A DNA stretch of 30,849 nt, taken from NCBI GenBank assembly GCA_964370845.1, contig CAYJLB010000022.1:1-30849 (forward strand). Direction: 5' to 3'. The translations under genes and the position numbers were made by a program. The notes beneath the pieces are model-generated. The model made no database searches, was not told where the DNA came from, and saw only the letters and a list, made by a program, of their open reading frames with translations. Source of the DNA: CAYJLB01 sp964370845 (GTDB taxonomy: Bacteria > Bacillota > Clostridia > Oscillospirales > Ruminococcaceae). Of the stretch, positions 1 to 7,714 are shown piece after piece; the stretch's first letter is position 1; each line of letters opens with the position of its first letter.

Positions 1-56
1 ATGAGATATAATAATCATACTAAGAAACAGCAATTATTACGAAAGGAATGACTAAA

Positions 57-368
57 ATGAAAAAAACTGCCTCAACGGACAATGGCTTTTTACTGGCTTA
101 CTTTATCAATTTAATACTGAATTTTGAATGGGCGGTAATTTCTTTAATACTTTTTGGCTTAACAAAATGGATAGATATCCCAAGTTTTCTATGGAAAATC
201 ACACTAGGAGTTTGGTTTGTTCTTCCATTAGTAATTACCTTTGTAATGTCAGTATTAATTAGTAGCAGTAAAACTGAAGTTAAGCCCCAACCTAATGTAA
301 ATCCTTACTCTGCAACAAATAAAACTTACCCTAATCTAAAGGAAAAAACTGAAGATAATGATAATTAA
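57..368 (+). CDS. small two-TM membrane protein, unknown function
   Basis: This is a protein of about 103 residues that I do not recognise. It has two hydrophobic stretches (about residues 10-35 and 45-70) and a hydrophilic, Asn/Lys/Glu-rich C-terminal tail, so it is probably a small membrane protein with a soluble tail. Two in-frame ATGs are possible. The one at 48 directly abuts the AAAGGA ribosome binding site (42-47) with no spacing, whereas the ATG at 57 has a 9-base spacing, so I chose 57. It converges on gpmI and shares the bidirectional terminator at 381-411. Nothing in the sequence indicates a function. Confidence 0.6.
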   Translation: MKKTASTDNGFLLAYFINLILNFEWAVISLILFGLTKWIDIPSFLWKITLGVWFVLPLVITFVMSVLISSSKTEVKPQPNVNPYSATNKTYPNLKEKTEDNDN

Positions 369-371
369 AAC

Positions 372-418
372 AAAAAAAAACTGTGAGGAAACTAAATTCG
401 TTTCCTCACAGTTTTTTA
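372..418. terminator. bidirectional rho-independent terminator
   Basis: A perfect 12-bp stem (381-392 with 400-411) encloses a 7-base loop. An A-run lies on the left and a T-run on the right, so it can end transcription on both strands. It separates the plus-strand small membrane gene from the minus-strand glycolytic cluster. Confidence 0.9.
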
Positions 419-429
419 TTCAGTATTAA

Positions 430-1947
430 TTATTTCACAATAATTGAAGTACCAGTCATTTCTTTTGGTTTTTCTAAACCTAAAATTTCAAGCATTGTAG
501 GTGATAAGTCAGCAAGAACTCCGCCTTCTCTTAGCTTGCAATCATAACCAACTACCGCTAAAGGAACAGGGAAAGTTGTGTGAGCAGTAAATGGTGAACC
601 GTCAAAATCGTACATTTTGTCAGCATTTCCGTGGTCAGCAGTAATTAATGCAACACCGCCAACTTTTTCAAGTGCCTCAAGAGTTTTTCCAACGCACTCG
701 TCAACAGCTTCAACAGCTTTAACAGCAGCATCAAAAATTCCAGTATGCCCAACCATATCGCAGTTTGCATAGTTCAAAATGATAACATCATATTTACCAG
801 ATTCAATTCTCTTAACAACTTCGTCAGCAACTAAGTAAGCGGACATTTCAGGTTGTAAATCGTAAGTTGCAACCTTAGGTGAGTCAATCAAAGCTCTATC
901 TTCATTTGCAAATGGAGCTTCAACACCACCGTTGTAGAAAAATGTAACGTGAGCATATTTTTCAGTTTCAGCAATTCTAAGTTGTGATAAACCTTTGTTT
1001 GCAATGTATTCACCGAAAGTGTTAGCCAAAGATTGTGGCTTAAATGCAACTGTAACATTTGGCATAGTCACATCATATTGAGTTAAACAAACGTAAAATA
1101 GTGGGAAACGTCCGTCACGTCTGTTAAATCCGTCAAAATTATCGTCAACAAAAGTACGAGTAATTTCTCTCGCTCTATCAGGGCGGAAGTTAAAGAAAAT
1201 CACGCTGTCATTAGCTTTAATTCTTTCAGTTCCCTCGATAACAGTTGGCTCAACAAATTCGTCAACAATGTCGTTTTGGTAAGAAGTAGCAATTGCTTCA
1301 ATAGCATTAGTGTCAGTTTCGCCCACTCCATAAACCATTGCAGCATAAGCTTTTTCAACTCTATCCCAACGATTATCTCTATCCATAGCAAAATATCTTC
1401 CCATAACAGAAGCAATTTTACCAACGCCGATTTCTTTCATTTTTTCACAAAGTTGTGACGCAAATTCTTTTGCACTTGAAGGAGGAACGTCACGTCCATC
1501 AAGGAATGCGTGAACATAAACTCTAGTTAAACCAGCTTTTTTAGCAAGTTCAAGTAGTGCGTAAAGGTGATTATTGTGGCTATGAACACCACCATCAGAA
1601 AGTAGACCTAGCAAATGAAGTGCTGAGTCATTTTTCTTACAGTTTTCAATTGCAGCAAGAAAAGCTTCGTTTTCAAAAAAGTCACCGTCACTAATTGACT
1701 TAGTAATTCTAGTTAATTCTTGATAAACAATTCGTCCAGCACCGATGTTTGTATGTCCAACTTCACTATTTCCCATTTGACCGTCAGGAAGTCCAACGTC
1801 CATACCTGAAGCTCCGATTTTTGTGTTTGGACAATTTTCAAAAACTTTATCAAGGTTTGGAGTGCTTGCTGAATAAACAGCATTTCCGTTTATGTCAGGG
1901 TTATAGCCATATCCGTCTAAAATAATTAATGCTACTGGTTTTTTCAT
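430..1947 (-). CDS. gpmI: 2,3-bisphosphoglycerate-independent phosphoglycerate mutase
   Basis: This enzyme interconverts 3-phosphoglycerate and 2-phosphoglycerate in glycolysis, in the cytoplasm, using two Mn2+ ions and a phosphoserine intermediate. The 505 residues match the usual family length. The alkaline-phosphatase-like metal site begins at LDGYGY (Asp11). The catalytic serine is Ser61 in MGNSEVGH, and the second half of the metal site is the ITADHGNADKM motif near the C terminus. The start follows AAAGGA at a 10-base spacing. It is the last gene of the pgk-tpiA-pyrE-gpmI cluster and reads into the strong terminator at 381-411. A hairpin repeat sits just upstream at 1974-2005. Confidence 0.97.
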   Translation of the reverse strand: MKKPVALIILDGYGYNPDINGNAVYSASTPNLDKVFENCPNTKIGASGMDVGLPDGQMGNSEVGHTNIGAGRIVYQELTRITKSISDGDFFENEAFLAAIENCKKNDSALHLLGLLSDGGVHSHNNHLYALLELAKKAGLTRVYVHAFLDGRDVPPSSAKEFASQLCEKMKEIGVGKIASVMGRYFAMDRDNRWDRVEKAYAAMVYGVGETDTNAIEAIATSYQNDIVDEFVEPTVIEGTERIKANDSVIFFNFRPDRAREITRTFVDDNFDGFNRRDGRFPLFYVCLTQYDVTMPNVTVAFKPQSLANTFGEYIANKGLSQLRIAETEKYAHVTFFYNGGVEAPFANEDRALIDSPKVATYDLQPEMSAYLVADEVVKRIESGKYDVIILNYANCDMVGHTGIFDAAVKAVEAVDECVGKTLEALEKVGGVALITADHGNADKMYDFDGSPFTAHTTFPVPLAVVGYDCKLREGGVLADLSPTMLEILGLEKPKEMTGTSIIVK

Positions 1948-1973
1948 AAAAATAAATTCCTTTCAAATATAGA

Positions 1974-2005
1974 TGTAGGGAACGCAAATAAATGCGTTCC
2001 TTACA
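1974..2005 (+). repeat. TGTAGG-type hairpin repeat (copy A)
   Basis: This inverted repeat lies in the pyrE-gpmI gap. TGTAGGGAACGCA pairs with TGCGTTCCTTACA through 12 of 13 positions around a 6-base AT loop. It shares the TGTAGG head with the repeats near 4130, 4257, 4590, 6164, 13750 and 29533. It could act as an intercistronic RNA hairpin, but it looks like a REP-type mobile repeat. Confidence 0.7.
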
Positions 2006-2028
2006 AAATAAACTATTATTTTAATAAA

Positions 2029-2562
2029 TTAAGAAACTCCTACTTGTTCTTTAATGTATTCCATTGTGAAAGTAGGGATTAGTTTTAGTCCGTGTTCAGC
2101 TAAAATATCATAAGCTCTTTCATCTCTTAAAATTACACATATAACAGTGTCAATAATTGCACCACGTTCACGAAGTGCCTTAACGCCGTCAATGATTGCG
2201 CCACCTGTAGTTACAACATCTTCAATAATACAAACTTTTTTACCCACAACGTCAGCACCTTCGGCTAATTTGCAAGTTCCATACTCTTTAGCTTCTTTAC
2301 GAACAAAAGCAGCAGGCATCAAGTTTTGTGCAGAAATAGCAGTAACAACAGGAATTCCACCCATTTCAAGTCCAGCAATAACTTCACTTCCCTCAGGAAT
2401 TAAGTCAAGCATTTGAGTAGCAATTTCTCTAAGTACAACTGGGTTTGCTTCAAATAGGTATTTGTCAAAATATTCGTTAGAAATTTGACCACTACGAAGC
2501 TTAAATTCCCCCGTTATATGAGAAAGTTCATATATTTTTTTAGCAATTTCGCTTTTTAACAT
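2029..2562 (-). CDS. pyrE: orotate phosphoribosyltransferase
   Basis: The enzyme joins orotate to PRPP to make orotidine 5'-monophosphate in pyrimidine synthesis. The type I phosphoribosyltransferase PRPP-binding loop is seen as CIIEDVVTTGGAI near residue 115. The substrate hood region LRSGQISNEYFDKY lies near residue 22. At 177 residues it is shorter than the roughly 210-residue E. coli enzyme but complete for the compact form of the family. AAAGGAG precedes the ATG. Its position between tpiA and gpmI is unusual, because it puts a pyrimidine gene inside a glycolytic cluster, probably co-transcribed (33 bp after tpiA, 81 bp before gpmI). Confidence 0.93.
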   Translation of the reverse strand: MLKSEIAKKIYELSHITGEFKLRSGQISNEYFDKYLFEANPVVLREIATQMLDLIPEGSEVIAGLEMGGIPVVTAISAQNLMPAAFVRKEAKEYGTCKLAEGADVVGKKVCIIEDVVTTGGAIIDGVKALRERGAIIDTVICVILRDERAYDILAEHGLKLIPTFTMEYIKEQVGVS

Positions 2563-2595
2563 TGTAAAAAACTCCTTTATTATTTATATGTCAAA

Positions 2596-3363
2596 TTATT
2601 TTGAAGCAGCATCTAAAAGCACAGCAAAATCTTCAGCTTTAAGTGAAGCACCGCCGATTAGTCCACCGTCGATATTTTCTTTAGCAAGTAATCCAGCACA
2701 GTTTTTAGGGTTCATTGAACCACCGTATTGAATAACAACTTTATCAGCAACATCTTTGCCGTATTTTTTCTCAACAACAGTTCTGATGAAAGCACAAACT
2801 TCTTCAGCTTGTTCGTCAGAAGCAGTTTTACCAGTACCAATTGCCCAAACTGGTTCGTAAGCGATAACAACATTTTCCATTGAACAACCGCAAATGCCAG
2901 TTAACGCAGCAACAGTTTGTAGTTCAACAACATCTTCAGTAATTCCGTCTTCTCTTTCGTTAAGCATTTCACCAACGCAAAGTAGAACTTTTAAGCCAGC
3001 TTTTAAAGCAGCTTTAGTTCTTCTATTTACAGTTAAATCAGTTTCAGCAAAGTATTGTCTTCTTTCAGAGTGACCGATTACAACGTATTCAACGCCCATT
3101 TCAGTAAGCATTTCAGCAGCAATTTCACCAGTGTAAGCGCCATTTGATTTAAAGTGACAGTTTTGTGCGCCAACTTTAATGTTAGTGCCTTTAGTAGCTT
3201 CAATAGCAGTTTCAAGGTTAGTAAAAGGTACACAAACTACAACTTCGCAAGTTGCATCTTTAGCAAGTGGGATTAATTCTTCAATAAGAGTTTTAGCTTC
3301 CGCTCTTGATTTGTTCATTTTCCAGTTTCCAGCGATAACTGGTTTTCTTAAAGTTTTGTTCAT
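2596..3363 (-). CDS. tpiA: triosephosphate isomerase
   Basis: This TIM-barrel glycolytic enzyme interconverts dihydroxyacetone phosphate and glyceraldehyde 3-phosphate. The key residues are visible: Lys15 in GNWKMN, the electrophilic His98 in IGHSERR, and the catalytic base Glu170 in AYEPVWAIGTGKT, which leads into the mobile loop 6. The length of 255 residues is normal. It lies downstream of pgk but is separated from it by a RAYT gene and two small membrane-protein genes. Elsewhere in Firmicutes tpiA usually follows pgk directly. Confidence 0.97.
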   Translation of the reverse strand: MNKTLRKPVIAGNWKMNKSRAEAKTLIEELIPLAKDATCEVVVCVPFTNLETAIEATKGTNIKVGAQNCHFKSNGAYTGEIAAEMLTEMGVEYVVIGHSERRQYFAETDLTVNRRTKAALKAGLKVLLCVGEMLNEREDGITEDVVELQTVAALTGICGCSMENVVIAYEPVWAIGTGKTASDEQAEEVCAFIRTVVEKKYGKDVADKVVIQYGGSMNPKNCAGLLAKENIDGGLIGGASLKAEDFAVLLDAASK

Positions 3364-3390
3364 AATAATTTACCGTCCTTTTTTTATTTT

Positions 3391-3606
3391 TTATTTTATT
3401 TTTTTTATTTCTCTTGTGTTTGATTTTATATTGTGCATCTTTTTAAATGCAAATATATCTATTACAAAGTTCACTATTGCAAAAATAATTAATGAAATTA
3501 CATCTTCTATTGGAAAAGCATTACCATTAAGTAGAAATATAGGAACAAAGTATACTATTGAAGCAACTACCGTAAACAATAAACTCTGAATTACAATTTT
3601 CTTCAT
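3391..3606 (-). CDS. small membrane protein, unknown function
   Basis: This predicted protein has 71 residues, with two hydrophobic segments (about residues 5-27 and 36-54) and a basic C-terminal tail. I do not recognise a family. A strong ribosome binding site (GGAGG, 8 bases before the ATG) supports it being real. It lies 27 bp upstream of tpiA and 26 bp after another small membrane-protein gene, so the pair is probably co-transcribed with tpiA. A plus-strand reading frame overlapping it at 3179-3589 has no comparable support. Confidence 0.6.
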   Translation of the reverse strand: MKKIVIQSLLFTVVASIVYFVPIFLLNGNAFPIEDVISLIIFAIVNFVIDIFAFKKMHNIKSNTREIKKIK

Positions 3607-3632
3607 AATAAAACCTCCAACTTAGTTTTCAT

Positions 3633-3980
3633 TTAACTAAATATGTCCAGCACCACTATAAGTAATAGTATAACAGAAATTACAGAAAACACAACAAAAA
3701 TGTTCATTTTTTTCTTAATTATATTTAAATAATTCAATTGCAAAAGATTTATATACTCATCTTTTTCATCATCAGATAAATCACCCTTCACTAATTTATA
3801 AAAAGAATAATTATCATAAGTATCATATTGAAATATTCCCTCAGGCAATTTTTCATTATTACCTACTAATTGTTCATATTTCTCATTTTCTTCCTTTGTG
3901 CAATCAATGGTTTGAATTAAATTCGCATCTTTTCTTAATTTTACTAATTGACTACGCAAATCAATAAAATCTTTAGCCAT
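3633..3980 (-). CDS. C-tail-anchored small protein, unknown function
   Basis: This is a protein of 115 residues with a hydrophilic, charged N-terminal part of about 90 residues and a single C-terminal membrane segment (about 92-113), so it is probably anchored by its tail with the bulk in the cytoplasm. No known family is recognised. A GGAGG ribosome binding site precedes the ATG at good spacing. It is the first of two small membrane-protein genes between the RAYT gene and tpiA. The two could form a pair, but the sequence does not show a function. Confidence 0.6.
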   Translation of the reverse strand: MAKDFIDLRSQLVKLRKDANLIQTIDCTKEENEKYEQLVGNNEKLPEGIFQYDTYDNYSFYKLVKGDLSDDEKDEYINLLQLNYLNIIKKKMNIFVVFSVISVILLLIVVLDIFS

Positions 3981-4027
3981 TGTGTCCTCCGGTTTTCGTT
4001 TATTACCTCATTTTTGTGTAATAACAA

Positions 4028-4537
4028 TCATTTTCCCATTTTAATGGGTTTGTGTCGATGTATTCCCATATTTTTTAGGTATTCTTTTTCATTTCTAATA
4101 ATATGGTCATGGTAACGTGATTGCCATACTGTAGGGACATGGCTTGCCATGTCCGTTTTTGATGATTCATTAATTTTTCTTGTGACAGCCGATTTGTATC
4201 CGCCAACAATTGCGGATAATGAATTTTTTATCGGTTTAGAAAATGCGTTTGTATTTGCGGTCACGGCAAGCCATGACCCTACATTAATTATAATATGAAC
4301 ATGATTTGGCATTACAATAAATTTATCAATATAAATATCATTTTTTAATCGTTTATCATTTGTATTCATTATTTCCCATTGAGCAATTTGCCCATATAAG
4401 GACAAATTCATTATTCCGTTATATATTTCACCAAACAAATTTTCACGATTATGTGTACAAATCGTCACAAAATACGCACCGTTTTGCGAATAATCGTAAT
4501 CTTTCAACCTAATATTCTTTCGTTTTGGCAATTCCAA
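4028..4537 (-). CDS. REP-associated tyrosine transposase (RAYT), C-terminus frameshifted
   Basis: This is an IS200-like Y1 transposase of the RAYT group, which cut single-stranded DNA at REP hairpins. The HUH metal motif is MPNHVHIII, and the likely catalytic tyrosine is in GGYKSAVTRK. The family block WQSRYHDHIIRNEKEYL is also present. Upstream, a TTG at 4552 has no ribosome binding site, while AGGTGA fits a TTG at 4537, so I use 4537. The normal family ending (roughly LKIWEYIDTNPLKWEND) is present in the next frame after a 6-A run at 4071-4076. Five A would restore it, with a stop at 4003. Two hairpin repeats lie in frame inside the gene at 4130-4155 and 4257-4283. It may be inactive, phase-variable, or affected by a sequencing error. 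Confidence 0.85.
   Translation of the reverse strand: MELPKRKNIRLKDYDYSQNGAYFVTICTHNRENLFGEIYNGIMNLSLYGQIAQWEIMNTNDKRLKNDIYIDKFIVMPNHVHIIINVGSWLAVTANTNAFSKPIKNSLSAIVGGYKSAVTRKINESSKTDMASHVPTVWQSRYHDHIIRNEKEYLKNMGIHRHKPIKMGK
4130..4155 (+). repeat. REP-like hairpin inside RAYT gene (copy B)
   Basis: TGTAGG head followed by the perfect palindrome GGACATGGC-TT-GCCATGTCC. It is translated in frame as part of the RAYT protein (TDMASHVPT). Copy C lies nearby in the opposite orientation. Confidence 0.8.
4257..4283 (-). repeat. REP-like hairpin inside RAYT gene (copy C)
   Basis: On the minus strand this reads TGTAGGGTCATGGC-TT-GCCGTGACCGC, a palindrome with one mismatch. It closely matches copy B in inverted orientation, about 100 bp away. 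It is translated in frame (SWLAVTA) just after the HUH motif. Confidence 0.8.
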
Positions 4538-4589
4538 CAAATCACCTCGCAAAAATATCCAATTGAATTTACAAATTTATATATGCTAA

Positions 4590-4618
4590 TGTAGAGGCGA
4601 ACAATATCCGCCTCTACA
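4590..4618. repeat. TGTAGAGGCG hairpin repeat (copy D)
   Basis: A perfect 10-bp inverted repeat, TGTAGAGGCG/CGCCTCTACA, with a 9-base loop, located between RAYT and pgk. It is a variant of the TGTAGG-type family and is more GC-rich than its surroundings. Confidence 0.7.
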
Positions 4619-4678
4619 AAATTCTAATAATAAATTACCAAATATTAATCAAACCACAACAAGGAATGATAACAATTC

Positions 4679-5896
4679 TTACGCTTTATCAGCGATACAA
4701 TCAATACCTGGAAGAACTTTACCTTCTAAGTATTCAAGGGAAGCACCGCCACCAGTTGAGATGTGTGACATTTTGTCAGCAAATCCAAGTTGGATAACAG
4801 CAGCAGCTGAGTCACCACCACCGATAATTGTAGTAGCATCAGTTTCAGCAAGTGCAGCAGCAACAGCAATTGTACCTTCAGCAAGAATTGGGTTTTCGAA
4901 AACGCCCATAGGACCGTTCCAAACAACAGTTTTAGCAGATCTAACAGCATTAGCGAATAATTCTCTAGTTTCAGGACCAATGTCAAGACCCATTCTATCA
5001 TCAGTCATAGTTCCAGCAACGAAAACTTTAGTTTCGATTGGAGCGTCGATAGGATTTGGGAAATCAAGAGCTGTAACTGTATCAACAGGAAGAAGTAGAG
5101 TTTTTCCAAGTTTTTCAGCTTTTTCCATCATTTCTTTACAGTAATCAATTTTAGTTTCGTCAACTAAAGAGTGACCAACATGTCCGCCTTTAGCTTTTAA
5201 GAAAGTGTAAGCCATACCGCCACCGATGATTAAAGTATCACATTTATCAATTAAGTTTGAGATAACGTTTAATTTATCAGCAACTTTAGCGCCACCAAGG
5301 ATAGCAACGAAAGGTCTTTCAGGAACTTCAACAGCGTTACCTAAGTAGTTAATTTCTTTTTGCATTAAGTAACCAACAGCAGTTTCTTTAACAAATTCAG
5401 TTACACCAGCAGTAGAAGCGTGAGCTCTGTGTGATGAACCAAAAGCGTCCATAACGTAAGAATCACATAGAGAAGCTAATTCTTTAGCAAATTCAGGTGA
5501 GTTTTTAGTTTCATCAGCACCTCTGAAACGAGTGTTTTGAAGAAGAACAACGTCGCCTTCAGCCATTTTTTCAACAGCAGCTTTAGCATTTTCACCAACA
5601 ACAGTATCATCGTTAGCAAAAACAACTTCTTTACCAAGTAATTCAGATAATCTAGCAGCAACAGGAGCTAGTGAGAATTTATCTTCAGGTCCGTTTTTAG
5701 GTTTGCCAAGGTGTGAGCAAAGGATAACTTTTCCACCGTTTTCGATTAGTTTAGTAATAGTAGGTAGAGCAGCAGTAATTCTGTTGTCATTAGTGATTAC
5801 GCCTTCTTTAAGAGGTACGTTAAAATCACATCTAACTAAAACTTTTTTCCCCTTTACGTTAATATCTTCAACTGTAACTTTATTAAGTCCTGCCAT
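4679..5896 (-). CDS. pgk: phosphoglycerate kinase
   Basis: This two-domain glycolytic kinase transfers phosphate from 1,3-bisphosphoglycerate to ADP. The N-terminal signature VRCDFNVPLKEG and the substrate-binding Arg/Asn residues are present. The C-terminal nucleotide domain shows NGPMGVFENP and the GGGDSAAA loop. At 405 residues it has the normal length. AAGGAG precedes the ATG. It is the first gene of the cluster and has a good promoter (5980-6008). No gapA is visible upstream, so the usual gap-pgk linkage is missing here. Confidence 0.97.
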   Translation of the reverse strand: MAGLNKVTVEDINVKGKKVLVRCDFNVPLKEGVITNDNRITAALPTITKLIENGGKVILCSHLGKPKNGPEDKFSLAPVAARLSELLGKEVVFANDDTVVGENAKAAVEKMAEGDVVLLQNTRFRGADETKNSPEFAKELASLCDSYVMDAFGSSHRAHASTAGVTEFVKETAVGYLMQKEINYLGNAVEVPERPFVAILGGAKVADKLNVISNLIDKCDTLIIGGGMAYTFLKAKGGHVGHSLVDETKIDYCKEMMEKAEKLGKTLLLPVDTVTALDFPNPIDAPIETKVFVAGTMTDDRMGLDIGPETRELFANAVRSAKTVVWNGPMGVFENPILAEGTIAVAAALAETDATTIIGGGDSAAAVIQLGFADKMSHISTGGGASLEYLEGKVLPGIDCIADKA

Positions 5897-5979
5897 TTTG
5901 AAAATCTCCTTTTCCTATAAAAAATATTTTTTATAATTCCGTTAAATTTGTTGTTATAAAATTAACAACTTACTTATAT

Positions 5980-6008
5980 ATTGTAACCTAATTTCAACAA
6001 TTTATCAA
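5980..6008 (-). promoter_or_regulatory. pgk promoter
   Basis: On the minus strand TTGATA and TACAAT are separated by exactly 17 bases, a strong sigma-A match. Transcription would start near 5973 and give a leader of about 75 bases. The leader contains a 7-bp hairpin (5950-5969). Confidence 0.75.
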
Positions 6009-6090
6009 GTGTTTTTAGGAAAATTTTAACTTTTTCCACTTTATTGCGTTTTAGCCAATTTTAATCCATTCTTTTGTATATTTTGCCACT

Positions 6091-6124
6091 AAAAAAGGAG
6101 AAAATACATCAATTTTCTCCTTTT
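6091..6124 (-). terminator. terminator of the gntR-trmL-degV operon
   Basis: A perfect 13-bp stem (6093-6105 with 6112-6124) encloses a 6-base loop. On the minus strand it ends in a T-run. It lies between degV and the pgk promoter and could also act on the plus strand. Confidence 0.8.
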
Positions 6125-6163
6125 ATTATTCAAATATTGCTTTATCCTTTGTTGCAAACATTT

Positions 6164-6189
6164 CGGAATGTATAAAATGCATTCCTACA
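6164..6189 (-). repeat. TGTAGG-type hairpin repeat (copy E)
   Basis: On the minus strand TGTAGGAATG, an AT-rich loop, then CATTCCG. It shares its architecture with the copy near 1974. It lies between the degV stop and its terminator. Confidence 0.6.
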
Positions 6190-6260
6190 TTTGTTTTCTT
6201 TATTCTTACATCATAAAGCTGACCTCATTTTTCGAAATTATACAATTTCTCATAATGCTA

Positions 6261-7154
6261 CTAGCCGCGTGGCTTACCCGCCGCTCTATTTTCGCTTTTT
6301 ATAATTATACCCGCTACATCGTGACCAATATGACAAGCTATTGTTGCCCCTACTTGTAAAAAGTATTCAGGAGGACGACCTGTCGCCTTAACCATCATTT
6401 TTGTAAGCTCTTCAGCCTGTTCTTTATTGCTTCCTACCAAAATTGCATAAGGTGTGTTAGGAATCATTTTTTCATGTGCAACTTCAAAAAGTTTAGGGAT
6501 AACAGCTTTGTTTCCACGAACTTTTTCCACAGTTTCACTAACTGCATCGGTAAAAGTTATAATAGGTTTAACTCCCAAAGCTTCTCCAACAAAAGCCGCA
6601 ACACTGCTTACTCTACCCGATTTTCTAGCATATTTAAGCGTGTAAGCTGCACAAACAATAATTACACTATCAAACCACTCTTGTAAAAAGGAGGTAATTG
6701 TTTCTACTCTTTCGCCCTTAAGCGCCATTTCTCCCGCTTTCAAAACTGGAAATCCATAAGCACCTGTATACCCTTTGCTATCCATAATATGTATATTCAT
6801 TTTCCCAACAGCATCAGGAAAAGCGTCATAAAACTCATTTTTTGCCATAATTGCATTATCATAAGATTTTGACCCTGTTGAACTAATCACAACATTAATA
6901 ATATCAGTTACTTCGTTTTTAAAACTTTCTTTATAAACCTCAAAATAATCTTCCCTCAAAATTTGGGAAGTATGTGGTAAATCAGGACTTGTTTCTAAAA
7001 TATCATAAAATTCCTCAGTAGTAAAATCTACACCCTCACGATATTCTTTATCCCCAACAATAATGTGAAATCCAATAACATGAACTCCATATTTTTGGGA
7101 TTGTACCTTTGAAATATCACTAGCTGAGTCCGTAACTATTCTTATCTTCTGCAT
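6261..7154 (-). CDS. DegV family fatty-acid-binding protein
   Basis: DegV/FakB proteins bind a fatty acid and present it to a fatty acid kinase (FakA) for phospholipid synthesis. That role is known for the family and is not shown here. The start RIVTDSASDIS is the typical family opening, with TSQI near residue 103 and CAAYTLKYARKSGRVS in the middle. The length is 297 residues. The last residues (NRAAGKPRG) and the TAG stop fall in an abruptly GC-rich patch (6264-6285), which suggests a repeat has overrun the original 3' end. It is the third gene of a GntR-trmL-degV operon (36 bp after trmL). Confidence 0.88.
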   Translation of the reverse strand: MQKIRIVTDSASDISKVQSQKYGVHVIGFHIIVGDKEYREGVDFTTEEFYDILETSPDLPHTSQILREDYFEVYKESFKNEVTDIINVVISSTGSKSYDNAIMAKNEFYDAFPDAVGKMNIHIMDSKGYTGAYGFPVLKAGEMALKGERVETITSFLQEWFDSVIIVCAAYTLKYARKSGRVSSVAAFVGEALGVKPIITFTDAVSETVEKVRGNKAVIPKLFEVAHEKMIPNTPYAILVGSNKEQAEELTKMMVKATGRPPEYFLQVGATIACHIGHDVAGIIIKSENRAAGKPRG

Positions 7155-7190
7155 TATAAACTTTTTCCTTTCAAAACTATTAAACTAACT

Positions 7191-7688
7191 TTATTCCCAA
7201 TCATACTGGGTTAAACTACCTTCTTTATTTAGGTCAGGGAAATTCCATTGCCTTAAAATTTCATAAGTTCCAATAGCAACGGAATTTGATAAATTTAAAC
7301 TGCGTAAATTATTACGCATAGGAATTCGCACACAATTTTCTTTATTTTCATAAAGCAATTTTTCGGGCAAACCCTTATCCTCACGCCCAAAAATTATATA
7401 ACAATCATTTTTATATTCTACATCAGAGTAATTATTTTTCGCCTTTGTCGTAAAATAGAAAAAATCCCCTTTGTTTTTCGAGAAAAACTCCTCAAGACTG
7501 TCATATTCAAATATATCCAAATCTTTCCAATAATCAAGTCCCGCACGTTTTAAAGCCTTATCATCAATAGTAAAACCATAAGGCTTAACAAGGTGTAACC
7601 TCGCCCCCGTAACGGCACAAGTCCTTGAAATATTCCCTGTATTTTGGGGAATTTGTGGTTCAACTAGAACTATATTTAAGTTATACAA
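7191..7688 (-). CDS. trmL: tRNA (cytidine/uridine(34)-2'-O)-methyltransferase
   Basis: This SPOUT-fold methyltransferase methylates the ribose of the wobble nucleotide of certain leucine tRNAs, using S-adenosylmethionine. Visible motifs are VEPQIPQNTGNISRTC at the start, IIFGREDKGLPE in the middle, and the knot region IPMRNNLRSLNLSNSVAI near the C terminus. At 165 residues it has the usual length. The start is TTG at 7688, supported by AAGGAG 9 bases upstream, and no ATG fits. It sits 26 bp after the GntR regulator gene. Confidence 0.93.
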   Translation of the reverse strand: MYNLNIVLVEPQIPQNTGNISRTCAVTGARLHLVKPYGFTIDDKALKRAGLDYWKDLDIFEYDSLEEFFSKNKGDFFYFTTKAKNNYSDVEYKNDCYIIFGREDKGLPEKLLYENKENCVRIPMRNNLRSLNLSNSVAIGTYEILRQWNFPDLNKEGSLTQYDWE

Positions 7689-7714
7689 AACTTCTCTCCT
7701 TAATAAAAAATATA

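Noticed and set aside
1200..1458. Short frames inside gpmI on either strand
   Set aside because: They are out-of-frame shadows of a well-supported gene, with no independent start signals.
3179..3589. Plus-strand frame overlapping tpiA and the small membrane gene
   Set aside because: No ribosome binding site, and it runs opposite the conserved tpiA reading frame. The minus-strand small gene has a clear GGAGG.
5897..5979. Riboswitch in the pgk leader
   Set aside because: Only a single 7-bp hairpin is visible in an AT-rich leader of about 75 bases. No known riboswitch core was recognised.
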